Positions 46,893-58,468 of a stretch of 64,000 nt of DNA are shown piece after piece. Location of the stretch: the NCBI GenBank assembly GCA_019009955.1, contig CM032232.1, positions 70,142,501 to 70,206,500 of the forward strand, given 5' to 3'. The notes beneath the pieces are model-generated. The model did not search any database and had not been told where the DNA came from. It saw only the letters and a list, made by a program, of their open reading frames with translations. Source of the stretch: Riptortus pedestris. Lineage: Eukaryota > Arthropoda > Insecta > Hemiptera > Alydidae. How positions within the stretch are numbered: position 1 is the first letter of the stretch; the number at the start of each line of letters is the position of its first letter. Both the position numbers and the translations under genes were made by a program.

Positions 46893-47019
46893 TTTTTAGC
46901 AGATTTCCCGTAAGGGAAATCAGCTATTGAGGTTGTACTCATGACGGAATTTTCAAAATTTTTCTTCAAAAGTCCATCGATCCTACCTAGTAGATGACGA
47001 AAATGAGGTCCGTTCAAAA

Positions 47020-47073
<54 letters not shown>

Positions 47074-47512
47074 CTGTTACCGCTCTAGCGGACGCAATTT
47101 TTGTTTGATCGTTACCAAACTCGATATATTGTCGTTTTATGTAAAAAGAAAGATTAAGTTCGTTAACGGCTGAAATCGGACCAGTGGGAGGGGGGGGTTA
47201 GAGGGGAGGATTTTCGTAAATTCGAAATATCTCCGTTACTATATGTCGGATCGAAAAAGTGTACAGAATCAATCTTATTGCAAATTAAATTTACTATAAA
47301 TATTGTTACATACATTCATTCTCTATCTGGAATATTAACCGAGATATTTGCATTTTTATTAAATCCTGGGCGGCTAACGGAGGAAGTGTCTTTCTCGCCA
47401 AAAGCTGGTTTGGCCGTTTCATTAACTGCTCGGCTCTCGTGAAATTTCTCTATTGTAAAACTTCACGTGGCAAATCTGCTTAGTTTACGCAGCCCCTGCG
47501 TGACGGACTTTT
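46893..47512 (+). mobile_element. H-element, full length, A-type middle, with 18-bp flanking repeats
   Basis: Has the 5' palindrome (one change), (TA)n at about 47023-47070, the G-rich run near 47190, the A cassette and an intact hairpin with GACGGACTTTT. TTTTAAATATTAATATTT is found exactly at 46878-46895 and again at 47509-47526, overlapping the element's terminal T residues. The other copies checked lack such repeats. Confidence 0.85.
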
Positions 47513-47665
47513 AAATATTAATATTTGTTTTATTTTATAAGTGTTAATATATTGTATTTATGGTAAAGTATATTATTTAAAACTCGCAGTAATTTTTAAT
47601 TTTATACAATACTATCTGTTCTTATTTTACGTGCGCTTCAAGACAGAAGCTCGATTTAATAGAGT

Positions 47666-47895
47666 GAAGTCCGTCACGCAGGGGCTGCTACAACTAAGCA
47701 GATTTCCCACGGGCGTCACGTATTTGCATTTATCTCAAAATTTAAAAGTGCAATGAGAACAATATTTAGCCCCAAATAAAGTGCTTCATAAAATAAAAGC
47801 TTATTGTTTATATGACATGAGTAGGAGACGGGGGTTTTTGAAAATCGCGTCATGAGTACGACCTCAGTTGCTCATTTCCCTTAAATCTGCTAAAA
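47666..47895 (-). mobile_element. H-element internal-deletion derivative, 230 bp
   Basis: On the plus strand it begins AAGTCCGTCACGCAGGGG with the B-type 3' region to GGAGACGGGGGTTT. It then jumps directly to TTGAAAATCGCGTCATGAGT and the 5' end (AAATCTGCTAAAA). The TA tract, the second block and half of the 5' block are missing, while both termini are kept. It resembles a miniature derivative that may still carry the ends needed for mobilisation. Confidence 0.7.
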
Positions 47896-48119
47896 AATAT
47901 TATAGAAATCTTTACGATTAAAAACTATATTTAACATATATTAAAACTAACCATTTGAAAAAATATATAAATAGGGGGCGGTAGCTATAAATAGAGTGGA
48001 TTAACTGTAAATAACCAGAGAATATAGTTGATATATTTGAGCATTTAGTATGACATTAATTTTTAGTTTATTATATATTTTTGTTTTTATTTATTTTAAA
48101 TGGGTAGATATTCTCTTAA
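47896..48119. other. AT-rich spacer
   Basis: Nothing recognisable. Confidence 0.5.
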
Positions 48120-48743
48120 TTTTAGCAGATTTAGTAGAAATCAGCTATTAAGGTCATACTCATGACGCGATTTTCGAAAAATTTCTTCAAATGTCCATCG
48201 TAGGATCGAGGAGGAGATGACGAAAATGAGGTCCGTTCAAAATTATATATATGTATTTCTCTGTTAACGCCCAGCGGTCGCAATTATTGTTTGATCGTTA
48301 CCAAACTCGATATTTAAACGTTTTATGAAAAAAGACAGATCAAGTTCGTTAATGGCTGAAATCGGACCAGTGGGAGGGGGGTTTAGAGTGGTGATTTTTG
48401 AAAATTCGAAATATCTCCGTTATCATACGTCGGATCAAAACATTGTATAGAACCAATCTTATTGCAAATTAAATTTACTATAAATATTGTTCTATAAATT
48501 TATTCTGTACCTTGAATATTAACCGAGATATTTGCATTTGTATTGTGTGCGTGGTCGGCAGGGGTCGTCTATGTTCGGGACTTTCCACCTAGAATTAGGC
48601 GTCCGGTTCCGTAATTGTTTGTCCCTCGTGAATAGGTTTAGAGATTCCTTACTACTACTGTTGTTATTTGGCAGATTTCTCTATTGTAAAACTTCACGTG
48701 GGAAATCTGCTTAGTTTACGTAGCCCCTGCGTGACGGGCTTTT
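48120..48743 (+). mobile_element. H-element, full length, A'-type middle, almost no TA tract
   Basis: The 5' palindrome is damaged (GATTTAGTAGAAATC). The microsatellite is reduced to TATATATATG near 48244. The A' cassette (GTGCGTGGTCGGCAGGGG, CGTGAATAGGTTTAGAG) matches the copy at 21921. It ends with GTGGGAAATCTGCTTAG, a hairpin with one change, and GACGGGCTTTT. Confidence 0.8.
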
Positions 48744-49237
48744 TATTTTTTCTCCTCATAGTAGCGATATAAGAAGTTATTTATTGATAAAATTGTAATC
48801 TCTGTCCTGGAAATATTTTTATTGTTTTCCTTCAGTGCTAAATTAATCTATAAGTTCGCTTTAGTTTCCAAATATTTAGACATATGTCCTAAACACGGAG
48901 ATGGGGACATATTGTGCATATTAAAGCATTGGAAAAAAAAAAAAACAATTATCGTCATTATTGAGCCCCTAATTATTTCCCTAGCGAAGCCGTAGACCTA
49001 CGATAATAACAATGTTTTCATTCAGTGAATATGTGATAATACATTTTTAAAAAGTCTATCATGGAGCCGTTTTCTGAGGTGCCTGGAATTTCGGACATAT
49101 CCAATACTTTCGCCATTCAAAAATTAATAATGTCTAGGATCCATTCCCATTTCAAAATACAATATAACTATCTTCAGATTTTGGTCTATATGTAAAGACA
49201 ATTAGCACATTGTTAAATAAAACCAGAACTCTGTATG

Positions 49238-49302
<65 letters not shown>

Positions 49303-50357
49303 GCGACGTAGGTACAATAGCGTACACTGATCACCAGCAGAATTAATAAAAGAATAACCATTTATGCACTTTTGGGGGGAAAAAAACTAACTATAACAAT
49401 AATAGAACCAAATAATCGTACGCAAAACAACACTTAAAAGTAATAGAACATATTTTAAATATTATATTAATAATTACGTTAATTGAATAGAACAAGAATC
49501 TAAATTTCCATCATAGTTGAATTTAACTACACGTATTCAGTATAGAAAACATTGTATTTATTTTTAAAACACAATTAGGTTTCGGCGAAGATTCAATAGA
49601 ATTTTTGTGAAATTCTGTCATGTGAGCAACCTACAATACCTGCCTTTTATAAAGAAAATCCGCTAAAATTATTCACTTTATTTTATTTGTGCGTGTTGAC
49701 GTATTTATTAAGATCTATTTCATTTTCATTATTGTTTGTACTCAGTTGAAGTAGTAGTAGATTTTCTCTCTGGGAAATGTTATTCTATCATGAAAGTTTA
49801 AATGAGTTTTCAGAAAGTTTAACTATTAAATTAGGTTATTAAACCAGTAGATATTACAGAACAGAATGGGAAGCCAAATAACCTTCTGAGGGGGATGATA
49901 CTATGTCATGTAACATTCACGGGTAATGGCTGTGTAAGGGATCATTATTTAACGACATTCGATCACATCATATTATTATGTAATATATACAAATATATAT
50001 AACATCAATTTCCTGCCTATTATAACACTAAATATGGACAGTGCTTAGACATGTGAAAATGTATGATTCACTCATAATAAGTGAGCAAATGCTCTAATAT
50101 AATTATTATTTACATTACATTATAAATAAAATACTTTACAGTCTGATTATTAAAAGATGGAATTTATCACAATAATGGATAATATATGATTTACAATATT
50201 ATATAATAATTAGTGAATATTTTTAAACATTTTTGTGAATGAGGTTTCATCTGTAATGACACTAATTATTCTATTTGAGTTTACATAACGAAGTCCACCG
50301 CCATTAATATTTGTCCAATATTATTACATACAATGATACAGCAACATACTACGCTTC
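48744..50357. other. AT-rich sequence with a (TA)n(CA)n microsatellite
   Basis: The microsatellite is at about 49239-49301 and is not part of a recognisable mobile element. A poly-A run lies near 48931-48944. No gene or RNA is supported. Confidence 0.5.
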
Positions 50358-50930
50358 AAAAAAAAGTTCATTTGCCCTTAACACATATATCTTTTTTTAA
50401 AGAAAGACACGAAAAAAGTCCTTATATCATTTAATCGTTAATAGATTTTTCAATATGACAGTCAGTAAATAAAGAGGTTCAATGTTTTCATAAACCTGTC
50501 CAAGGAGAAAAAAATCGTTTTTGGGAGTTTTATAACAGAAATAAATTCTAATTTTGTTTTGCGTGAATTTTTGTAAACTGAAAATCAAATTAAAGATATT
50601 TTCCAAATCTTTGTCTAAATCCAATGTGACGATGTGCTTAAGTAGAAAAATTAAGATTTATTTTTTAAGTTGAATCTATTTAACTTGAATGAAAAATGTT
50701 TCTCAGAAATTAGTTTCTATAATTTTTACAGAAATGAATATTTCTTTGAAATTATAGCATTACACCGATAACAGTGACAAAGATGAATTACCTTCATTTA
50801 TAGTATCATTTTTATTGGATGGCGGGCTAGGCTCTCGGACATATTAGATATGATGAATATAAATTCAAGCATGTGTATTTCTGTCTGATACTATGATTTG
50901 TTTTTTCTTCTATAATTAGTTAATTCTGCT
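50358..50930. repeat. Duplicated ~560-bp segment, copy 1
   Basis: From AAAAAGTTCATTTGCCCTTA to the stretch near GTATTTCTGTCTGATACT, the segment recurs in the same orientation at 51779-52330. Both copies share landmarks such as CAATATGACAG, CCTGTCCAAGGA, and GGGCTAGGCTCTCGGACATAT. An H-element separates them. By eye the copies differ at very roughly one base in six, so the duplication is not recent. Confidence 0.8.
50427..50624 (-). CDS. Small ORF, copy 1, unrecognised
   Basis: A 65-codon minus frame with a counterpart of 66 codons at 51844-52044 in the second duplicate. Shared residues include SLQKF, KI, FC, FLGQ-Y-NI, LY, VILKN and LTIK at both ends of the frame. Two length changes between the copies (4 bases and 1 base in opposite senses) restore the frame, so the C-terminal part stays aligned. 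No family is recognised. Without splice or expression evidence it may be an exon, a mobile-element remnant or chance. Confidence 0.25.
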   Translation of the reverse strand: MDLDKDLENIFNLIFSLQKFTQNKIRIYFCYKTPKNDFFLLGQVYENIEPLYLLTVILKNLLTIK

Positions 50931-50983
50931 GCATACACTGGAAAGATGAAAATTGACGTAACTAAATCTTTCTTACATATAAA

Positions 50984-51782
50984 AAAAGTCCATCACGCAG
51001 GGGCTGCGTAAAATAAGCAGATTTCCCCTGTCAAGTTTTACAATAGAGAAATCTGCATACTGGTAACACAATACCACCGTGATTAGATAATGAGAAATCT
51101 TTCAATTAATTAAAATAAATACCCAACTGAAACGGTTTCTGAATTTTAAGAATAATTTATATTTTAATAACTCAAATTTTAGTAGTCCAAGTACTAAAGA
51201 AGGGGGGGGGCGGATGAACAGAACGCATTTGCATAAATCTCACAAAGTAAGGAAGGTAATGTAAGGTTAGAAACGCCAGGTTAGAAGAAGCTTCTGCCTG
51301 AGCCGAGAAATGACGAAGATGGCCGACGTAATCCGAACTACACCCGCCCACAGACTTCATAAAATGCAAATATCTCGGTTAATATTCAAGATAGAGAATA
51401 TATTTATATGACAATATTTATAGTAAATTTAATTTGCAATAAGATTGATTCTGTACAATATTTCGATGCGACGTATAGTAACGGAGATATTTTGAATTTT
51501 CCGAAAATCCTCCCGTCTAAACCTCCTCTCCCACTGGTCCGATTTCAGCCGTTAACGAACTTCATCTTTCTTCTTACATAAAACGACTAAATATCGAGTT
51601 TGGTACCGATCAAACAAAAATTGCGACCACTAGAGCGTTAACAGACAAATATATATAGTTTTGAACGGACTTCATTTTCGTCATCTACTAGGTAGGATCG
51701 ATGGACATTTGAAAAAAAAAATTCGAAATGTCCGTCATGAGTACAACCTCAATAGCTTTCCCTTAAGGGAAATCTGCTAAAA
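50984..51782 (-). mobile_element. H-element, full length, C-type middle, between the duplicated segments
   Basis: On the plus strand it begins AAAAGTCCATCACGCAGGGG and ends GGGAAATCTGCTAAAA. The C cassette (ATCTGCATACTGGTAACACA) lies near 51050, a G run near 51204-51211 and the C-rich run near 51517-51533. The microsatellite is nearly absent (ATATATAG near 51650). Its 5' end touches copy 2 of the duplicated segment. Confidence 0.8.
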
Positions 51783-52330
51783 AGTTCATTTGCCCTTAAT
51801 ACATATATTTTTTTTTTAAAGAAAGTCAGGAAAAGTCCTTATATCATTTAATTGTTAATACATTTTTCAATATGACAGGCAGTCCATAAAGATCTTTAAT
51901 ATTTCCATAGGCCTGTCCAAGGAAAAAAAAAATAATCGTTTTTTGACAATTATGACAAAAAGAAATTTTAATTTTTTTGGGTGCGAATTTTTGTAAGCTG
52001 GAAATCAAATAGGAGATATTTGCCAAAACATTGTCTAATTCCAAAATTAAGTAGAAAAATTAATATTTATTTTATAAGTTGAATGTATTTCGCTTGAGTG
52101 AAAAATGTTTCTTAGAAATTAATTTCTATAATTTCACAGAAACTATTATTTCTCTGAAATTTTAGTACTACGTCAATAAAAATGACAAGGATGAATTACC
52201 TTCATATTTAGGCAGGAATTATTTTTAATGGATGACGGGCTAGGCTCTCGGACATATCGGATGCGATGAATATGAATTCAAACAAGTGTATTTCTGCCTG
52301 ACACTGATTTTTTTTTAACCTACTATAATT
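51779..52330. repeat. Duplicated ~560-bp segment, copy 2
   Basis: Partner of 50358-50930 in direct orientation. It begins exactly at the H-element terminus and continues to near TAACCTACTATAATTATA, shortly before the GA array. Confidence 0.8.
51844..52044 (-). CDS. Small ORF, copy 2, unrecognised
   Basis: A 66-codon minus frame containing ISSLQKFAPKKIKISFC and FFFLGQAYGNIKDLYGLPVI. It is the counterpart of the frame in copy 1, with most hydrophobic and aromatic positions retained. No signal peptide, membrane segment or known motif is evident. A possible acceptor-like TTTTGGAATTAG lies just inside the 5' end. Confidence 0.25.
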   Translation of the reverse strand: MELDNVLANISYLISSLQKFAPKKIKISFCHNCQKTIIFFFLGQAYGNIKDLYGLPVILKNVLTIK

Positions 52331-52368
52331 ATAAAATTATGCTTTACACAATATATTTATTAAAATCT

Positions 52369-52772
<404 letters not shown>

Positions 52773-52777
<5 letters not shown>

Positions 52778-53207
52778 CCACCTGAAGTTTTACGATAGAG
52801 AAATCTACCTACTAATAACAGTAGTAGTAACGAGTCTCTAAACCAATTTCACGAGAGCCGAACTGTTAAGGAAACGGTCGAACTAGGTTTCGGCGGAAAG
52901 TCCCGAATAGAACCGACTTTTGCCGATCTCAACTCAGGCACACACTTAATCAATATGCAAGTTTCTCGGTTAATATTCGAGATAGAGAATAAATGTATAT
53001 AACATTATTTATAGTAAGTTTAATTTGCAATAAGATTGGTTTTATACAATGTTTTGATCCGACGCATAATAACGGAGATAATTTAAATTTTCGAAAATCC
53101 CTAATCTCTAATCGATCTCAGCCATTACCGAATTTGATCTTTCTTTTTACATAAAACGATTAAATATCGAGTTTGGTAACAATCAAACAAAAATTAACAG
53201 ACATATG

Positions 53208-53250
<43 letters not shown>

Positions 53251-53376
53251 AAACGGACCTAATTTTTTCGGTATCACCTGGGTAGGATCGATGGACATTT
53301 GAGGAAATTTTTCAAAACTGGCGTCATGAGTGCGACCTCAATAGCTGATTTCCCTTAAGAAAATCTGCTAAAATGG
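52773..53376 (-). mobile_element. H-element, A'-type middle, 3' end replaced by the GA array
   Basis: On the plus strand it starts at CACCTGAAGTTTTACGATAG, so the hairpin and GGGAAATCTGCT end are missing exactly where the GA array stops. The A' cassette (GAGTCTCTAAACC) is near 52830, (TA)n at about 53208-53244, and the 5' end AAAATCTGCTAAAA at 53363-53376. The C-rich run is largely lost. Confidence 0.75.
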
Positions 53377-54067
53377 TATATTGCATATGAAATAAACTAT
53401 TGTATAATTACATTTTGACAACACTATTTTATGTATTGGGTATTAATTTTCATGAAGAATTAAAGTTATTAAGTATTATCTTATCATTTATTTTCGTGGC
53501 CTTTATTTTTTCTTAAGCTAATACCCAACATGATGAGGTTGTTTACACTGACTACATTTGATTAGAGCATATCTCTGATGAAGGGATTTTTAATGTTGAT
53601 GAGTCCAGATACTCATAAATTAAACATTATCATAAACAACTTAAGACCACACAAAAAACAAAAATATTTGCTAACACTTATTTTTTAAGGAAAAACAATT
53701 GTCCTCCAGTTGTATCAAATGTTAATTACTTATTGTAGGAGGGAAAATTTTATGATTCATTCTCATCAAAAACATGAATGGAATATTTTGTCGTGACTAA
53801 CATTGTTTTTGTTTTTATAAGTTGGAACCCAAGGACTCTCATGACATATAAATGCGTGATATATGAAATATAGAGAAGTGTTAATATCCTAGATTGTAGT
53901 TGTGTCATTTTCATGGTTAATGATAAGAAGCTGTACTTGAGCATGGCTTTCTTCAAGGTTGTATGGGAAGGCAATGAAATAACACTGTCCTTCAGGGAAC
54001 AGGGATTCTTTGAGAAGAATATGTGTGTGCTTCTGTGCGTGCATGCATATGCACACACTAAACACAC

Positions 54068-54102
<35 letters not shown>

Positions 54103-54636
54103 AATTTTAATAACTGTGGACTCTTACACGAAGATTTTGAACCAGTCACAGAGAATTAAGAAACGCCTTTGCCTAGCTTTCTTTTATTGCTATTATATAA
54201 TTTTTACAACCGTCTGGATCTGAGAAAACCATGTATGTAAATATTTTACAAATATTTTATATATTTGGTGAAAGAAAAATTAGGAAAGCATTGAAGTCCC
54301 AGCAACGTGGTAATAAATAAAATTAAAATCAGGAAGAAAGTATGCAGACATATGCAATTAAATATCACTCAATGATTTGAATTTTGGCAGATTACAATTA
54401 AGGGCAAACTGGAGGTAGATTAAAGTTGTAGTCTGCATACCCATACTGGCTAATAGTTTATCATTAGCCATCTACTGCAGGCTACAGGCTACCGAGGGAT
54501 GGCTGTCTAACAACTCTGGCCTTAAATAGAACTTTCTCCAATCATGTCTTTACTGGTGTGAATAGTATTTTCACCATAATGCCTTTATTGCTGGATGGTT
54601 TGATTCTAAAAGTATCAGGAAACCGTTGCTTGCCTT
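53377..54636. other. Unassigned sequence with a (TG)n tract
   Basis: A (TG)n microsatellite at about 54069-54101, next to ACACACTAAACACACA, gives an imperfect inverted pair. Open frames around it are driven by the repeat. A partial frame with FLKVVWEGNEIT-like content near 53950 was considered but has no recognised motif. Confidence 0.45.
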
Positions 54637-54766
54637 TTAGCAGATTTCCCTTAAGGGAAATCAGCTATTGAGATTGTACTCATGACGGAATTTTCGAAAT
54701 TTTTCTTCAAATGTCCATCGATCCTACCTAGTAGATGACGAAAAAATCAGGTCCGTTCAAAACTGT

Positions 54767-54852
<86 letters not shown>

Positions 54853-55671
54853 CTGTTACCGCTCTAGCGGTCGAAATATTAGTTTGATCGTTAACAAACT
54901 CGATATTATGTCGTTTTATGTAATAATAAAGATCAAGGTCGTTAACGGCTCAAATCGGACAAGTGGGACGGAGGGGGGGGGGGGGTTTAGAGGGGAGCAT
55001 TTTTGAAAATTCAAAATATCTACGTTACTATACGTCGGATCAAAAAATTGCACAGAATCAATCTTATTGCAAATTAAATTTACAATAAATATTGTTAGAT
55101 ACATTTATTCTCTATCTTGAATATTAACTGAGATATTTGCATTTTTCAGTTTTCTGCCATCAGCAAACCGCCACTTCTACTCATGTTCATACACAATACT
55201 CCGCTTCATAATAAATCACATTATTCGAAGTTTTAATACCAAAAATTGTATTCAAGAGACCTTTATTAAACGAGATACATGCAAATATGTCCTGGTGACT
55301 CCACGCCCCCCCCCCCCGTCTTAAGGTATTGGACTACAAAAATTTGATTGATTAAGATAACAATTATTCTGACACATTATTAAATACATTACTAGATATA
55401 GTGAATAGTTCTCAATAAAATTAATATGTTATAATCGAAAATATTTCAGTAATTGTTTTTCTGTCCGGTGTGAGGCAGCCAGAACCGTTTCTTTACATTT
55501 CTAACCTAACGCTTCCGGTCGGCAGGTTATTGAAGTTTGATGAAACATTTCTTATTTCCGTTTGTATTTATTAAAGGTGTTGTTGTGTTACCAGTATGTA
55601 TATTTATCTATTACTGAACTTCACGAGGGAAATCTGCTTAGTTTACGCAGCCCCTGGGTGACGGACTTTTT
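54637..55671 (+). mobile_element. H-element, full length, D-type middle
   Basis: 5' palindrome CCCTTAAGGG, TA tract (about 54764-54828) passing into (TG)n to about 54852, a long G run near 54971-54985, then the D cassette shared with 25674-26812, including GCAAACCGCCACTTCTACTCA and a C run near 55307-55317. It ends GAGGGAAATCTGCTTAG, a hairpin with one change, and GACGGACTTTT. Confidence 0.8.
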
Positions 55672-55760
55672 GATCTTCTCATATCCTAGTTCACTCATGT
55701 GAAATTCAGGTTTGCCTGTTCACGAGATCACTAACCAGGTATAGCCAGTAAATACTACAA

Positions 55761-56066
55761 TACCCTTAAGGGAAATCGACTATTTTGCGGGCAAGAGATG
55801 ACGAAAATAAGGCCTACACCAATTTATGTTTATGTAATTCAAAATATATCCGTTAATATGTGTCTATAATAATGTTTCCAATCTTGTTGAACGTTTAATG
55901 TTATGAAATTTTTGCTTTCTACATTTCCCCCACATCACTAAATAAATTCCTAACGCCCAGTCGGGATCCGAACTTGCCTCTCTAGGTCTACTACCATTCG
56001 AGATTAAAACCAAATAATAGTTCTGGGAAATCTGCTTAGTTTGCGCAGCCCCTGTGTGACGGCCTT
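55761..56066 (+). mobile_element. H-element remnant interrupted by a SINE
   Basis: CCCTTAAGGGAAATCGAC and AGAGATGACGAAAATAAGG at the left, AATATATCCGTTAATATG near 55842, and CTGGGAAATCTGCTTAG with GCGCAGCCCCTGTGTGACGG at the right (56022-56061) are the two ends of one plus-strand copy. The SINE-like stretch lies between them. Confidence 0.6.
55925..56010 (-). mobile_element. tRNA-derived SINE fragment
   Basis: On the minus strand AAGTTCGGATCCC (55963-55975) resembles the B box. CCTAGAGAGGC upstream and AGGAATTTATTTAGTG downstream match the SINE at 18492-18650. The A-box half is missing or replaced. It lies inside the H-element remnant. Confidence 0.5.
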
Positions 56067-56340
56067 CTATGAGATCATCCATACGTTGGTAATCATTTGG
56101 GTTGAAAAACAACCCACCATTTGTTATCGCCATTTAATCTCTCACCCTACTGTTTTGTTGTATTTCACTTAGCACGTCCCGAGAGCGTATCTCCTTTTGA
56201 AAGAGTATTTACCCTCATTGAAAATGTTTCATAATATTTTTTTTATCGCCATAATGCACATAAGATGTCAGCGTCGAATGTCTCTACTAGATGCATACAT
56301 AATGCTATCATAAAATATATAGAGATTTACATCTTTGAGA

Positions 56341-56342
<2 letters not shown>

Positions 56343-56403
<61 letters not shown>
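56343..56403. repeat. (TA)n microsatellite at the edge of the C-element cluster
   Basis: About 30 TA repeats directly next to the CTAG end of the first minus-strand C-element. Confidence 0.9.
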
Positions 56404-56404
<1 letters not shown>

Positions 56405-57623
56405 TAGCTCAGATACCCGGCTTCGCCCGTGAATTGATTTGAGGCTGAATGGTGATGATTTTTTTTTTTTTGGCAAGGCTTTACTTTGCACAATATTTTG
56501 ACATTTACCCATCCCAGTGTTTAGGGTTAATACCCGTTGTTAGCATTTGTTAATAATAGAATTAATTTTTTATGTAAGTCTTCACTGTCCTCCAAATTGT
56601 CATATTGCCCGTCTCCTTGGCATTTTGCATACCTGGTAGTTCATATCGAAATGAAGTTTTGAGCAAATTTCTCTAAATAACAAAATAAACAACTTTTGTT
56701 ATGTGCATATTTGCCGAAAATGCAATAGGAAACGAAATATCACTATTATTAATTTCAGGCCTTCCTTATAACCCCCACTCCTGCCCGTCCCTAGAAATGT
56801 TAGTATGGCTTATTATAAGGAAATTGTTAGTATTAATTCACATAGCGAGGTTGGTTTAGTTCGGTTGAGTCTTTTGTGCCAAATAAAATTGTGGACTCCC
56901 GCTATAGTTTTTAGCGTATAACTCATTTATACTTCCGTATACGGCAAAAGTGCATATATCAAAAGTTACTCTAAATAACAAAATAAACAACTTTTGTTAT
57001 ATGCATATTTGCTGAAAAAGGAATAGGAAACGAAATATCGCTATTTTTAATTTCAGGCCTTCTATATAACCCCCACTCCTGCCTGTCCCTAGAAATGTTA
57101 GTATGGCTTATTATAAGGAAGGCATCAGTACTAATTCACATACCGAGTTTGGCTTAGCTCGGTTGAGTCTTTTGTGCCAAATAAAATTGTTGACTTCCGC
57201 AGTAGTTTTTAGCGTATAACTCATTTATACTTCCGTATACGGCAAAAACGCATATAACAAAAGTTACTCTAAATAACAAAATAAACAACTTTTGTTATGT
57301 GCATATTTGCTGAAAAATCAATAGGAAACGAAATATCGCTATTTTTAATTTCAGGCCTCCTCTATAACCCCCACTCCTGTTCGTCTTAAAGAATATTAAT
57401 ATAGCCTAAAGTCTAAGTTGGGCTAGTAGTAATATACATACCAAGTTTCATAAAATTCGGTTCAGCCGTTTATGCGTGAAAAGGTAACAAACAAACAAAC
57501 AAATAAACAAACAAACAGACACGAAAGAAACAAAATGTAGTTATGGTGTCTATGACGTGTGAAACGAAAAGTTATCGTGAAATTTCGCGAAAAAAATCAA
57601 TGTACAGACAGAGGTTACAATTT
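56404..57623 (-). mobile_element. C-element, full length, three internal units
   Basis: On the plus strand it opens CTAGCTCAGATACCCGGC, the CTAG end with the GC hairpin (CCCGGCTTCGCCCG). Three copies of CCCCCACTCCTG mark units near 56764, 57068 and 57367. The leader end has (CAAA)n near 57487-57515, GTTATCGTGAAATTTCGCG and TGTACAGACAGAGGTTAC. The spacing of units is about 300 bp. No protein is encoded. Confidence 0.75.
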
Positions 57624-57674
57624 TATATATATATAGAAGATATATATATATATATATAGATATATATATATATA

Positions 57675-58390
57675 CTAGCTCAGATACCCGGCTTCGCCCG
57701 GGAATTCATCTGAGGGTGAATGGTGATGGTATTTTTTAGTAGGCTTTACATTGCACAATATGTTGACATTTACCCGTCCCAGTTTTTAGGATTGATACCC
57801 ATCTTTGCCGTGGATTTGCTAATAATAGAATTATTTGTTCGATAAGGCTTCACAATCTTCGATATTTTTATATTTCCCGTCTCTTATACATGTAAATATG
57901 GTGAATTTTTATTTCAGGCCTCCCTTTTAACCCCCCTCCCGTTCGAAACTAAAAATTTTAATATAACTTATAATCATAGAAGAATTAATGCTAATTGATA
58001 TACACAGTTTTGTTAAGTTCGGTGCAGCCGTTAGTGCCCGCTAAAGTTTTAACGTATAACTCATTTATACTTAGGTATACGACAAAAGTGTATATAACAA
58101 AAGTTACTCCAAATAATAAAATAAACAACTTTTTATGTTTAAACAACTTTTTATGTCTTAAAGAATATTAATATAGCCTAAAGTCTAAGTTGGGTTAGTA
58201 GTAATATACATACCAAGTTTCATAAAATTCGGTTCAGCCGTTTATGCGTGAAAAGGTAACAAACAAACAAACAAACAAACAAACAAACATACACGAAAGA
58301 AACAAAATGCAGTTATGGTGTCTATGATATGTGAAACGAAAAGTTATCGTGAAATTTCGCGAAAAAAATCAATGTACAGACAGAGGTTAC

Positions 58391-58396
<6 letters not shown>
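57675..58396 (-). mobile_element. C-element, internally deleted
   Basis: Same CTAG end and hairpin (CCCGGCTTCGCCCGGG is intact here) and same leader end, but only about one internal unit remains (marker near 57930). A short local duplication (AAACAACTTTTTATG twice near 58120-58160) sits at the likely deletion point. It is separated from the previous copy by about 50 bp of TA sequence. Confidence 0.7.
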
Positions 58397-58423
<27 letters not shown>

Positions 58424-58468
58424 TATATATATATATATATATATATAGATATATATCTATATATATAT

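Noticed and set aside
54011..54101. Hairpin RNA from facing CA and TG repeats
   Set aside because: The pairing is explained by low-complexity dinucleotides (ACACAC next to TGTGTG) and has no precursor-like flanks.
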